Shown: positions 54,736 through 63,426 of the stretch, piece by piece
Layout of the letters: each line of letters starts with the position of its first letter
How positions within the stretch are numbered: position 1 is the first letter of the stretch
Assembly (NCBI GenBank): GCA_947488435.1
Contig: CANKZG010000001.1
Location: 372,001 to 436,000 of the forward strand
Direction: 5' to 3'
Source: an uncultured Flavobacteriaceae bacterium
GTDB lineage: Bacteria > Bacteroidota > Bacteroidia > Flavobacteriales > Flavobacteriaceae
DNA length: 64,000 bases
Notes under the pieces: model-generated
The model's database searches: none
Seen by the model: only the letters and a program-made list of their open reading frames with translations
Told to the model about the DNA's origin: nothing
Program-made: the position numbers and the translations under genes

Positions 54736-55545
54736 TTATTTTAAAACTTCGGTGCTATAAAAGTTTGCATACGCTTCCTCAAATTCTTGCAAGGGTACAT
54801 ATGATAACACAGGTTTTTTAAGGTTGGAAATGTAGTTTTTTAAATCTTCTGGAATTTCTTCCGAAGCTAAAATAACAGCATCGGAAAAATCTACCGCCAC
54901 TTTTAACAAATTATTATAGTTAGGTACTGTTAAAGCGGTTATACTTTCACTAGAAATACCGTCAAAAGTAATTTTCTTTTGCATCTCACTATCCAATTCT
55001 TCCTCAAAGCCTGGACTATATACAGAAGTTACTATTTTACTTTCGCTAAATAGTGGTTCATCTGCATAATACTGCTTTAAGTATAGCGGCAATAATGATG
55101 CCATCCAACCATGTACGTGAATAATATCAGGAGTCCAATTCAATTTTTTAACCGTTTCAACAACTCCTTTTGCAAAAAAGATAGCACGTTCGTCATTGTC
55201 AGGAAATAAATTACCTTCTTCATCTGAAAAAGTTGCTTTTCTTTTAAAGTATTCTTCGTTATCAATAAAATAAACCTGAATACGTTCTTTTGGAATTGAG
55301 GCCACTTTAATAATTAATGGCATATCAACGTCATTAATCACCAAATTCATTCCAGATAATCGTATCACCTCGTGCAACTGATGCCTGCGCTCATTGATAT
55401 TTCCAAACCTTGGCATAAAAATCCTAATTTGGCCGCCATTGCTGTTGACCATTCTAGGAGCTTCATAAGACATTAAAGAGACTTCATTCTCTGGTAGGTA
55501 GGGTACTAATTCTGAAGATACAAACAATATCTTTTTACCATTCAT
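54736..55545 (-). CDS. GT5 glycogen-synthase-like protein, N-terminal domain only
   Basis: A 269-residue protein similar to the N-terminal Rossmann half of glycogen/starch synthase (GT5): KILFVSSELVPYL at the start, IFMPRFGNI, and DIIHVHGWMASLLPLYLK. The C-terminal half with the sugar-nucleotide site is missing, and the ADP-glucose KxGG motif is not present. The short length is reported widely in flavobacteria as far as I know, so it is probably not a broken gene. It cannot be a normal glycogen synthase; a binding or regulatory role is possible. It is the first gene of the operon with DUF4270. Confidence 0.85.
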   Translation of the reverse strand: MNGKKILFVSSELVPYLPENEVSLMSYEAPRMVNSNGGQIRIFMPRFGNINERRHQLHEVIRLSGMNLVINDVDMPLIIKVASIPKERIQVYFIDNEEYFKRKATFSDEEGNLFPDNDERAIFFAKGVVETVKKLNWTPDIIHVHGWMASLLPLYLKQYYADEPLFSESKIVTSVYSPGFEEELDSEMQKKITFDGISSESITALTVPNYNNLLKVAVDFSDAVILASEEIPEDLKNYISNLKKPVLSYVPLQEFEEAYANFYSTEVLK

Positions 55546-55647
55546 AAACGCTTTGTTTTGTTAATCGTGCAAACGTGGCTGCAAAATTACAAAAATTATG
55601 TAGATTCCCAGTATTTGTAGTAAGTTTGCTCGCTTTATATTGTTTTT

Positions 55648-56493
55648 ATGTATGCTTTTCAATTAAAAAAGGACCTTCAGTCCTATCTAAATCCCTCCAA
55701 AAAACACAATACAACTGTGGGTTTAGTACCTACAATGGGCGCTTTGCATCAAGGTCATTTGGCTCTGGTTTCCAGAGCTTTAGAAGAAAATACTATTGTT
55801 GTTGTGAGTATATTTGTGAATCCTGCACAGTTTAATAAAGCGGAAGATTTAAACAAATACCCTAAAACGTTAGCAAAAGATTTAGAATTGCTGGAAGCAC
55901 TATCTGATCGTATTGTGGTCTTCAATCCAGAGGTCTCTGAGATGTATCCCAAGGGTTCAAAAGGAAATAGTTACGATTTTGGGGGGCTTGAAAAAGTAAT
56001 GGAAGGTGAATTTAGACCAGGTCATTTTGAAGGTGTGGGAACAATTGTAGAGGCGTTATTGAAACTTGTATTGCCGGATAGAGCTTATTTTGGTGAAAAA
56101 GATTTTCAACAGCTACAAATTGTACGAAAAATGGTTTCATTAAAAAAAATAACAACGCAAATTGTGGGCTGTCCCATAGTTCGTGAACCTCATGGGTTAG
56201 CAATGAGTTCCCGAAACGAAAGACTATCTGCCAGCACCAGAGTAGCAGCCAGTTTTATATATGAAACTCTTGTAGCTGCTAAAGAAGCATTTCGATCTAA
56301 AAGTGCTTCTTCTGTTATACAATGGGTTAAAAAAAGATTTGAAAGTCATTCACTTTTTACCTTAGAATATATTGATATAAGAACTGTAAAATACTTAAAA
56401 CCAGTAAAAAGAAAGCATAAAAATGGAAGTTATCGGGCTTTTATTGCTGTCTATGCAGATGGCGTACGCCTAATTGATAACATAGCTTTGTAA
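55648..56493 (+). CDS. panC: Pantothenate synthetase
   Basis: A 281-residue ligase joining pantoate and beta-alanine with ATP. The HIGH-like motif is VPTMGALHQGHLAL, the second nucleotide motif AMSSRNERL (KMSKS-like), and the GEKDFQQLQIVRKMV loop is typical. The start ATG is fixed by the beginning MYAFQLKKDL. It is divergent from the GT5-like gene. panD, often next to panC in relatives, is not in the window. Confidence 0.96.
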   Translation: MYAFQLKKDLQSYLNPSKKHNTTVGLVPTMGALHQGHLALVSRALEENTIVVVSIFVNPAQFNKAEDLNKYPKTLAKDLELLEALSDRIVVFNPEVSEMYPKGSKGNSYDFGGLEKVMEGEFRPGHFEGVGTIVEALLKLVLPDRAYFGEKDFQQLQIVRKMVSLKKITTQIVGCPIVREPHGLAMSSRNERLSASTRVAASFIYETLVAAKEAFRSKSASSVIQWVKKRFESHSLFTLEYIDIRTVKYLKPVKRKHKNGSYRAFIAVYADGVRLIDNIAL

Positions 56494-56548
56494 ATCAGTA
56501 ACTTTGCATTCTGCGCTGCGGGAGTTTTAATTAACCAACTATTCAATT

Positions 56549-57514
56549 TTGAAAATTTCGATTAAAAAAAGTTTAAAAATTTTCCTTCCAATCATTTTTG
56601 GTCTTTTTCTAATTTGGTATTCATACGATCTTACTACGCCTGAGGATAGAGCGCAAATTATTCGATACATTAAAGAAGCGGATTTATTTTGGGTAAGTCT
56701 ATCGATAATTTTAGGTGTTTTAAGTCATGTTTCTCGGGCCATACGCTGGAATTATCTGCTAAAGCCTTTAGGCTATCAACCCAAAATTTTTACTAATTTC
56801 CTACTCATTCTTATCGCATATTTTACCAATTTAGGAATCCCAAGGTCGGGAGAAGTTCTTCGAGCAACTGCACTTACTACATATGAAGGTGTTCCTTTTG
56901 AAAAAGGTTTTGGTACGATCGTCACCGAAAGAGTTATTGATCTTATCATGCTACTCCTTATTATCACGATTACTTTGTTTTTACAAACCGATCTGATTCT
57001 TGGATTATTACAAGATAAAGGCCTAGATACCACGAAGATTTTAATTGCATTGGGTATTGGACTCGTTGGGATGGTGTTTTTCTTTACGGTAATCAAAAAA
57101 TCAAAACATGCATTTGCGCTAAAAATCAAAGCCTTTATAAACGGTCTTTTGGAGGGAGTATTTAGTATCTTTAAAATGAAACGTAAATGGGCATTTATAC
57201 TTCATACTCTTTTTATATGGACGGCCTATATTGTTATGTTTTGGGTAATTAAATTTACTGTTTTGGAGACTATAGATCTCACTGTTGGACAGATTCTAGT
57301 TGCCTTTATAGCAGGTGCATTTGCAATGTCTGCAACAAATGGAGGACTGGGGCTTTTCCCAATTGCAGTAAGTAAATCCTTAGCTATTTTTGGAATTAGT
57401 TCGGTATCTGGCGATGCTTATGGCTGGATCATGTGGATTTCGCAAACGCTTATGGTTGTTATTGTTGGTGCAATATCTTTTCTGGTATTACCGTTATGGA
57501 AGAGAAAACAGTAG
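56549..57514 (+). CDS. YbhN/LPG-synthase-like flippase-type membrane protein
   Basis: A 321-residue inner-membrane protein with about eight helices of the lysylphosphatidylglycerol-synthase transmembrane (UPF0104) family. Diagnostic parts are RAIRWNYLLKPLGY, then FTNLGIPRSGEVLRATALTTYEG, and NGGLGLFPIAVSKSLAIFG near the end. The synthase domain of true MprF is absent, so it may flip a lipid or act as an accessory protein. The start codon is TTG; no ATG with a better N terminus is available. It follows panC by 55 bp. Confidence 0.85.
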   Translation: MKISIKKSLKIFLPIIFGLFLIWYSYDLTTPEDRAQIIRYIKEADLFWVSLSIILGVLSHVSRAIRWNYLLKPLGYQPKIFTNFLLILIAYFTNLGIPRSGEVLRATALTTYEGVPFEKGFGTIVTERVIDLIMLLLIITITLFLQTDLILGLLQDKGLDTTKILIALGIGLVGMVFFFTVIKKSKHAFALKIKAFINGLLEGVFSIFKMKRKWAFILHTLFIWTAYIVMFWVIKFTVLETIDLTVGQILVAFIAGAFAMSATNGGLGLFPIAVSKSLAIFGISSVSGDAYGWIMWISQTLMVVIVGAISFLVLPLWKRKQ

Positions 57515-57538
57515 TTAGCTGCACCAAACTTTTATGTT

Positions 57539-58687
57539 ATGAGACTTCTTTTAGGCTTTTTTGCCTTCTTAATATTATGCAATCTTAACGCACAGGAAAA
57601 ACAAGAGATTTTTGAATCTTTTAAATTACAGGAACGAAGAACAGTTCGTTATTATATTCCTGAATCTAATGAGGAGGAAAAAAGCAACGAGAAGCATCCC
57701 TTAATATTAGTGCTTGATGCAGAATATTTATTTGATCAAGTTGTAGCTCAGGTTAAATTTTATCACAATTTTTCAGGAATGCCTGAGGCAATTGTTGTAG
57801 GTGTTAATCAAGGAGATGGGCTTCGTTTCGATGATACTGCCTTTGAAGAAAACACGGGTTTACCTGATGAAAATTCCAAATTATTCTTTGAGTTTCTCGG
57901 AATGGAACTAATTCCTTTTGTTGCCACTGAATATAATGCCGCTCCATTTAAAATGATAGTAGGTTATGATATGTCGGCAAATTTTGAGAATTTCTTTCTA
58001 TTTAAAGAGAAGCCTTTATTTAACGCTTATGTAAGTATTTCTCCTGTGCTAGCTCCGGAAATGGAAACTAGAATTCCGTCAAGAATCCAAGATATTGAAC
58101 AACCGATTTTTTATCACCTTGTCTTGGAAGGTTCGAAAAACAAGAAAAGCGACCAAATTATAGCGCTAGATAAAGCCTTGAAAGAAATTAAAAAGGAATC
58201 TTTTCAGTACGCTTTTCATAAATATCCCGATGCAGATCACACCTCAATAGCATCCTACAGCCTTGGTAAAGCAATAGATCAAATTTTTAAAATATTTAAA
58301 CCTATTAGCCCTAAAGAATACCGAGAAAACATATTAACTTCAGATGCTCCTGCATATGACTATTTAGAGGAGAAATATGCAATGATTGAAACCCTCTTTG
58401 GATTCGAAAAAAACGTGGAACTCAATGATATTATGGCTATTTATGCTGCAAGCCGAAAAAAAGAAGATTTCGAATCTTTAAAACCTTTATCTGATTTATG
58501 TAAAAAGGAGTTTCCAAAAACCATGTTGGGTTTCTTTTTTGAAGGCGAGTATTACGAGCAAATGGGGGAACCTAAAAAAGCGCTACGAACCTTTGAAAAG
58601 GCATTTGGTATGGAAGAAATAGATTTTCTAACCAAGGACTTAGCTTTGGAAAAAATGGATGCTCTCAAAGCAGATTTTGGTTTTTAA
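57539..58687 (+). CDS. Esterase-like alpha/beta protein with altered nucleophile elbow
   Basis: A 382-residue exported protein; signal peptide about 1-18 (ending LNAQ). Residues about 20-260 have the esterase D/Fes-like fold (HPLILVLDAEYLFDQ; PEAIVVGVNQGDG). At the nucleophile elbow the usual G-x-S-x-G reads GYDMS: Asp144 replaces the catalytic Ser. A His is kept at 234 (DADHTS). The last 100 residues are helical and resemble TPR repeats (FFEGEYYEQMGEPKKALRTFEKAF). The substitution argues for a non-esterase or an Asp-nucleophile enzyme. It follows the YbhN gene by 24 bp. Confidence 0.8.
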   Translation: MRLLLGFFAFLILCNLNAQEKQEIFESFKLQERRTVRYYIPESNEEEKSNEKHPLILVLDAEYLFDQVVAQVKFYHNFSGMPEAIVVGVNQGDGLRFDDTAFEENTGLPDENSKLFFEFLGMELIPFVATEYNAAPFKMIVGYDMSANFENFFLFKEKPLFNAYVSISPVLAPEMETRIPSRIQDIEQPIFYHLVLEGSKNKKSDQIIALDKALKEIKKESFQYAFHKYPDADHTSIASYSLGKAIDQIFKIFKPISPKEYRENILTSDAPAYDYLEEKYAMIETLFGFEKNVELNDIMAIYAASRKKEDFESLKPLSDLCKKEFPKTMLGFFFEGEYYEQMGEPKKALRTFEKAFGMEEIDFLTKDLALEKMDALKADFGF

Positions 58688-58828
58688 AATAGCATTAAAT
58701 CGAGCTTTTTATTTGTAAAAGAATAGGGGTCAATCTAAAGAGAATTCAACTTTTTACTGCTTCAAATTAAAAACGTTAATTCGTTTTCAAACTTCTTATT
58801 ACCTTTAGCCAAACCATTAAATATAGGA

Positions 58829-60187
58829 ATGGCCAAAACAAAAACAGCTTATTTTTGTCAAAGCTGCGGAACGCAATATGCCAAGTGGATTGGACAATGC
58901 ACAGCGTGCAAACAATGGAATACCATAGTTGAAGAATTGGTTCAAAAAACCGTAAAAACAGATTGGACCAATAACGAAACTAGTAAGAAGGTTGCTCAAC
59001 CTTTACGTATTCATGAAATAAGTACCGAAAAAGAAGTACGCCTAAACACTCAGGATCTTGAACTTAATCGGGTGTTAGGAGGAGGACTTGTACCCGGTTC
59101 TCTTGTCCTTTTGGGAGGTGAACCTGGTATTGGCAAGAGCACATTGGTACTGCAAATGGCGCTTAAACTTCCATATACTACCTTATATGTTTCGGGAGAA
59201 GAGAGTCAAAAACAAATCAAAATGCGCGCCGATCGATTAAATGAACCTAGTGAAAACTGCTATATCCTTACCGAAACCAAAACGCAAAATATTTTTCGCC
59301 AAATTGTTAAAACCGAACCAGATATTGTAGTAATCGATTCGATACAAACATTGCATTCAGATCACATTGAATCTGCTGCAGGTAGTATATCACAAATTCG
59401 AGAGTGCACATCCGAACTTATAAAATTTGCTAAAGAAACACATACTCCTATTTTACTCATTGGTCATATCACTAAAGATGGTTCTATTGCTGGTCCAAAA
59501 ATTCTAGAGCATATGGTGGATACTGTCCTACAATTTGAGGGGGATCGAAATTATGTCTATCGCATATTGCGGGCGCTAAAAAATCGTTTTGGTTCTACCG
59601 CGGAATTAGGCATTTACGAAATGCAAGGAAATGGTTTGCGTGAAGTAAATAATCCATCGGAGATTTTAATTTCAAAAAATGATAGCCCTAGAAGTGGCAC
59701 TGCAATTGCGGGAACTCTTGAGGGAATGCGGCCGTTAATGATCGAGATTCAGGCTTTGGTGAGCACTGCCGTTTATGGAACGCCCCAACGTTCTACTACC
59801 GGATTTAATGCAAAGCGCCTTAATATGTTACTGGCAGTTTTAGAAAAACGAGCCGGTTTTAAACTCGGAGTGAAGGATGTTTTTTTGAATATAACTGGAG
59901 GCATTAGTATAGATGATCCGGCACTTGACCTTGCTGTTGTAGTTGCAATTTTGTCTAGTAATTTTGATATTCCAATAGCAAAAGAAATTTGTTTTGCTGC
60001 GGAAGTAGGATTGGCAGGGGAAATCCGCCCTGTACAACGTGTTGACCAACGTATTTTAGAGGCTGAAAAATTAGGGTTCACTACCATTTATGTGGCAAAA
60101 AACAACACCATAACCTTTACAGATCCTAAAATTAAAATACAGCTAATTTCAAAAATTGAAGATCTAGTTATTGCTTTGTTTAGATGA
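58829..60187 (+). CDS. radA: DNA repair protein RadA
   Basis: A 452-residue branch-migration ATPase. The zinc finger is Cys10, Cys13, Cys24 and Cys27 (YFCQSCG, GQCTACK). The RecA-like domain has Walker A at 97-104 (GEPGIGKS) and the RadA-specific KNRFG motif at 251-255. The C-terminal part is the Lon-like domain (about 300-450). It processes recombination intermediates. The gene is followed by a hydrolase whose longer frame would overlap its end, but the chosen start does not. Confidence 0.97.
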   Translation: MAKTKTAYFCQSCGTQYAKWIGQCTACKQWNTIVEELVQKTVKTDWTNNETSKKVAQPLRIHEISTEKEVRLNTQDLELNRVLGGGLVPGSLVLLGGEPGIGKSTLVLQMALKLPYTTLYVSGEESQKQIKMRADRLNEPSENCYILTETKTQNIFRQIVKTEPDIVVIDSIQTLHSDHIESAAGSISQIRECTSELIKFAKETHTPILLIGHITKDGSIAGPKILEHMVDTVLQFEGDRNYVYRILRALKNRFGSTAELGIYEMQGNGLREVNNPSEILISKNDSPRSGTAIAGTLEGMRPLMIEIQALVSTAVYGTPQRSTTGFNAKRLNMLLAVLEKRAGFKLGVKDVFLNITGGISIDDPALDLAVVVAILSSNFDIPIAKEICFAAEVGLAGEIRPVQRVDQRILEAEKLGFTTIYVAKNNTITFTDPKIKIQLISKIEDLVIALFR

Positions 60188-60231
60188 TCTTGTTGAAATT
60201 ACATGTACCTTTAAATAAATCATCTAAAAAC

Positions 60232-61275
60232 ATGAAATCTTATCTTATTTTATTTGCCGTATTTCTTTTTTTAAGTTGTAATCATAAGCAAACTACAAAA
60301 GCTGAAAAAGTAGTTTCTACTGATTATTTTAGTTTTGAAGATAGAGATGATCGGTTTACGGGAGGTGTTAAAATGATTCCAATTACAACAGCAAAAGGAA
60401 CTTTCAATGTTTGGACCAAACGTATGGGTAATAATCCAACTAAAAAAGTATTGTTATTGCATGGTGGTCCTGGAATGACACATGAAATTTATACTTGTTT
60501 TGATGGGTATTTCCCTCAGGAAAACATCGAATACATTTACTACGATCAATTGGGTTCTTATTATAGTGATCAACCTGATGACTTAAGTTTATGGACCACG
60601 GAACGGTTTGTAGAAGAGGTAGAACAGGTTCGAAAAGCGCTACATTTAGACAGCAATAACTTTTATATTTTAGGTCAATCTTGGGGTGGCATTTTAGCCA
60701 TGGAATATGCCTTGAAATATCAGCAAAATTTAAAAGGGCTAATTATATCGAATATGGTTTCCAGTATTCCAGAATATAATAAATATGCCAAAGAAGTGCT
60801 TGGCCCACAACTAGATCCTGAAGTCTTGGAGGAGATTGAAGCTATTGAAGCGAAAGAAGACTTTTCAAACCCTAGATATGAAGCGTTATTGTTTGAACAT
60901 TTCTATACAAAGCATGTTTTGCGAATGCCTCCAGAGGAATGGCCTGAAGCTATTCTAAGAACGTTTAAACATGCAAATAGTCAGGTATACGTGCACATGC
61001 AAGGTCATAGTGAATTCGGTATTACTGGGAATGCTACTTTAAAAGAATGGGATGTTCAAGATCGTCTTAAAGAACTTGAAATTCCTACCTTAGTTATAGG
61101 TGCTCGGTATGACACTATGGACCCAGTCCATATGGAATGGATGTCTAAAGAAGTACAAAATGGAAGATATTTATTTTGTTCTAATGGCAGTCATTTATCG
61201 CAATATGATGATCAAGAGGTTTATTTTGATGGTGTAGTTCAATTTATTAATGATGTGGACACCAAGGTTTTTTAA
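60232..61275 (+). CDS. Proline iminopeptidase-like alpha/beta hydrolase, lipoprotein
   Basis: A 347-residue hydrolase with a lipoprotein signal (lipobox LFLSC, Cys16). The oxyanion motif is HGGPGMTH, the nucleophile Ser150 is in GQSWGGILAMEYA, the acid is near ARYDTMDP and the His in NGSHLSQYDD, so the triad looks intact. The family includes proline iminopeptidases acting on N-terminal Pro. I chose the ATG giving MKSYLILFAV, because the longer frame adds 16 residues that overlap radA and hide the signal peptide. It is 44 bp after radA and may be co-transcribed. Confidence 0.88.
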   Translation: MKSYLILFAVFLFLSCNHKQTTKAEKVVSTDYFSFEDRDDRFTGGVKMIPITTAKGTFNVWTKRMGNNPTKKVLLLHGGPGMTHEIYTCFDGYFPQENIEYIYYDQLGSYYSDQPDDLSLWTTERFVEEVEQVRKALHLDSNNFYILGQSWGGILAMEYALKYQQNLKGLIISNMVSSIPEYNKYAKEVLGPQLDPEVLEEIEAIEAKEDFSNPRYEALLFEHFYTKHVLRMPPEEWPEAILRTFKHANSQVYVHMQGHSEFGITGNATLKEWDVQDRLKELEIPTLVIGARYDTMDPVHMEWMSKEVQNGRYLFCSNGSHLSQYDDQEVYFDGVVQFINDVDTKVF

Positions 61276-61278
61276 GTT

Positions 61279-62319
61279 TTAAGGTCCAGGATTAGGCATT
61301 TCATTATGAATCTTCTCAATTCCTTTTAATACTTCCTCGCTCAATTCAACATCAATACTGGCAATATTTTCTTTGAGTTGTTCCATACTAGTTGCCCCAA
61401 TAATATTACTGGTTACAAAGGGTCTACTATTTACAAAAGCTAGAGACATCTGCGCAAGAGATAGGTCGTGTGCTTGAGCCAGATCATAATATTTTTGAGT
61501 AGCGGCTACTGCTACCGGATTGCTATATCTATTATAATTGGGAAATAACGTAACTCTAGCATTTTTAGGTTGCTTGCCACCAAGATATTTCCCGCTTAAC
61601 ACTCCAAAACCTAATGGTGAATACGGAAGTAGTCCAATATTCTCTCGATGTGAAATTTCAGACATGCCAACTTCATATAATCTATTTAATAAACTATAAG
61701 GATTTTGAACCGTAATCATGCGGGGAAGGCTTGAATGCACTTTGCTTTCCTCTAAAAATCGCATTGTTCCCCAAGGCGTTTCATTGGATAATCCCACGTG
61801 TTTTATTTTGCCTTGTTCTATTAAATCCCTTAAGGTTTCTAATACTTGATGAATGTTATCTTCCCAATAATCCGCAGCATCATGTTGATATCCACGTTGA
61901 CCAAAAAAATTGGTTTTTCGTTCAGGCCAGTGCAACTGATACACATCAATATAATCGGTTTGTAAACGCCGAAGACTTCCTTCAACGGCTTCTATTATAG
62001 ATTCTTTTTTAAACCCAGTGGTCCTTATAAACTTTGTAAAATCTCCTCTTCCAGCAATTTTAGAAGCTAAAACAATTTTATTTCTATTGCCAGTTTTCTT
62101 AAACCATTTACCTATTATTTCCTCTGTAACTGCATATAACTCTTTCATAGCAGGCACCGGGTACAACTCTGCGGTATCAAAAAAATTAACCCCTTGATCA
62201 AGGGCATAGTCCATTTGTTGATGACCTTCAGCTTCTGTATTTTGTCGACCCCAGGTCATTGTTCCCAAGCAGATATCACTTACTTTAATATCAGTATGTG
62301 GGAGTGTAGAATATTTCAT
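61279..62319 (-). CDS. Aldo/keto reductase (Tas-like)
   Basis: A 346-residue NADPH-dependent reductase with the family tetrad Asp48, Tyr53, Lys87 and His130 (FFDTAELYP, LASKIAG, YQLHWPE). The C-terminal NADPH-binding region (IIGATSMEQLKENI) is present. Length and the extended N-terminal part fit the E. coli Tas subgroup, whose substrates are poorly known. Its end is 3 bp from that of the convergent hydrolase, without a visible terminator. Confidence 0.9.
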   Translation of the reverse strand: MKYSTLPHTDIKVSDICLGTMTWGRQNTEAEGHQQMDYALDQGVNFFDTAELYPVPAMKELYAVTEEIIGKWFKKTGNRNKIVLASKIAGRGDFTKFIRTTGFKKESIIEAVEGSLRRLQTDYIDVYQLHWPERKTNFFGQRGYQHDAADYWEDNIHQVLETLRDLIEQGKIKHVGLSNETPWGTMRFLEESKVHSSLPRMITVQNPYSLLNRLYEVGMSEISHRENIGLLPYSPLGFGVLSGKYLGGKQPKNARVTLFPNYNRYSNPVAVAATQKYYDLAQAHDLSLAQMSLAFVNSRPFVTSNIIGATSMEQLKENIASIDVELSEEVLKGIEKIHNEMPNPGP

Positions 62320-62400
62320 AGCAATTTATATTCAAAAAAGATTTATAACGGGCGCAAATTTATGAATTAATCGTCCTTTTCCCTTCTAAACTTGAGATTA

Positions 62401-63165
62401 TTATCTTTCTATTTCCACAAGTATTGGACAATGATCACTATGCTTCGCTTCTGAAAGAATAATTCCTCGTTTAAGACGCGCTTGAAGATCCGTACTTACC
62501 ATTGCATAATCTAATCGCCACCCTTTATTATTCGCTCGAGCGTTTGCACGATAACTCCACCAAGTATAATTATCAGGTTCCGGATTAAAATGTCTAAAAC
62601 TATCAATAAATCCGCTTTGAATAAAGTTGCCGATCCACTCCCTTTCTACAGGCAAAAAACCGGAAACATTCTTATTTCGCACGGGGTCATGAATATCGAT
62701 AGCTTCATGACAAATATTATAATCCCCACAAACAATAAGATTAGGTCTTGTTTTTTTTAATGTATTCACGTACTCTTGAATATCCGACATGTATTTTAAC
62801 TTATGGGCAATTCGATCAACATTAGAACCTGACGGTAAATACATACTCATTACAGAAATATCTCCAAAATCTGCTCGTATATTTCGTCCTTCAAAATCCA
62901 TATAGTCTATTCCTGTCCCTACTTCTATATGATCTGGTTTTTCTTTTGCCAGTATAGCCACCCCACTATACCCTTTTTTTTGAGCACTAAACCAAAAGTT
63001 ATGACCATAACCTGCAGCCTCAAAAACTGAAAGATCTAATTGTTCTTTATTGGCTTTTATTTCCTGTAGGCATATTACGTCTGGGTTTACCGCTACTAAC
63101 CACTCCAAAAAACCCTTATTTAAAGCTGCACGAATACCATTAACATTGTAAGAAACTATCTTCAT
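62401..63165 (-). CDS. xth: Exodeoxyribonuclease III
   Basis: A 254-residue AP endonuclease/3'-exonuclease of the ExoIII type. Metal ligands are visible: Asn7 (SYNVNGIRA) and Glu35 (ICLQEIKAN), the catalytic Asp-x-Asn is GDYNICHEA, and the C-terminal His is in SDHCPILVEI. The helix W-x-L-D-Y (WRLDYAMVS) is typical. It has a roomy 261-bp spacer (63166-63426) on its right side where I see no gene. Confidence 0.96.
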   Translation of the reverse strand: MKIVSYNVNGIRAALNKGFLEWLVAVNPDVICLQEIKANKEQLDLSVFEAAGYGHNFWFSAQKKGYSGVAILAKEKPDHIEVGTGIDYMDFEGRNIRADFGDISVMSMYLPSGSNVDRIAHKLKYMSDIQEYVNTLKKTRPNLIVCGDYNICHEAIDIHDPVRNKNVSGFLPVEREWIGNFIQSGFIDSFRHFNPEPDNYTWWSYRANARANNKGWRLDYAMVSTDLQARLKRGIILSEAKHSDHCPILVEIER

Positions 63166-63426
63166 TGAAAAAAATTTAGTTAAAAATAATGACTATTTTT
63201 TGATGAAACATCAGCTTTTTACAATTTAAATATTCTTTCGTTTGTGATCTGTATCAAATGGTCCTACCCAACAATTTTTGAAACAAGTTATAGCTAAGAC
63301 AGTTGTTTTTTTATTACGCTTAAGTTTTATTGGTATTTTCTATTCTTTTTCTTCGCATTTTATATGGAAAGTATAATTGTTTATCGCTTTATTTTGTTAT
63401 TTTGACACAATAAATGATAATGCATT

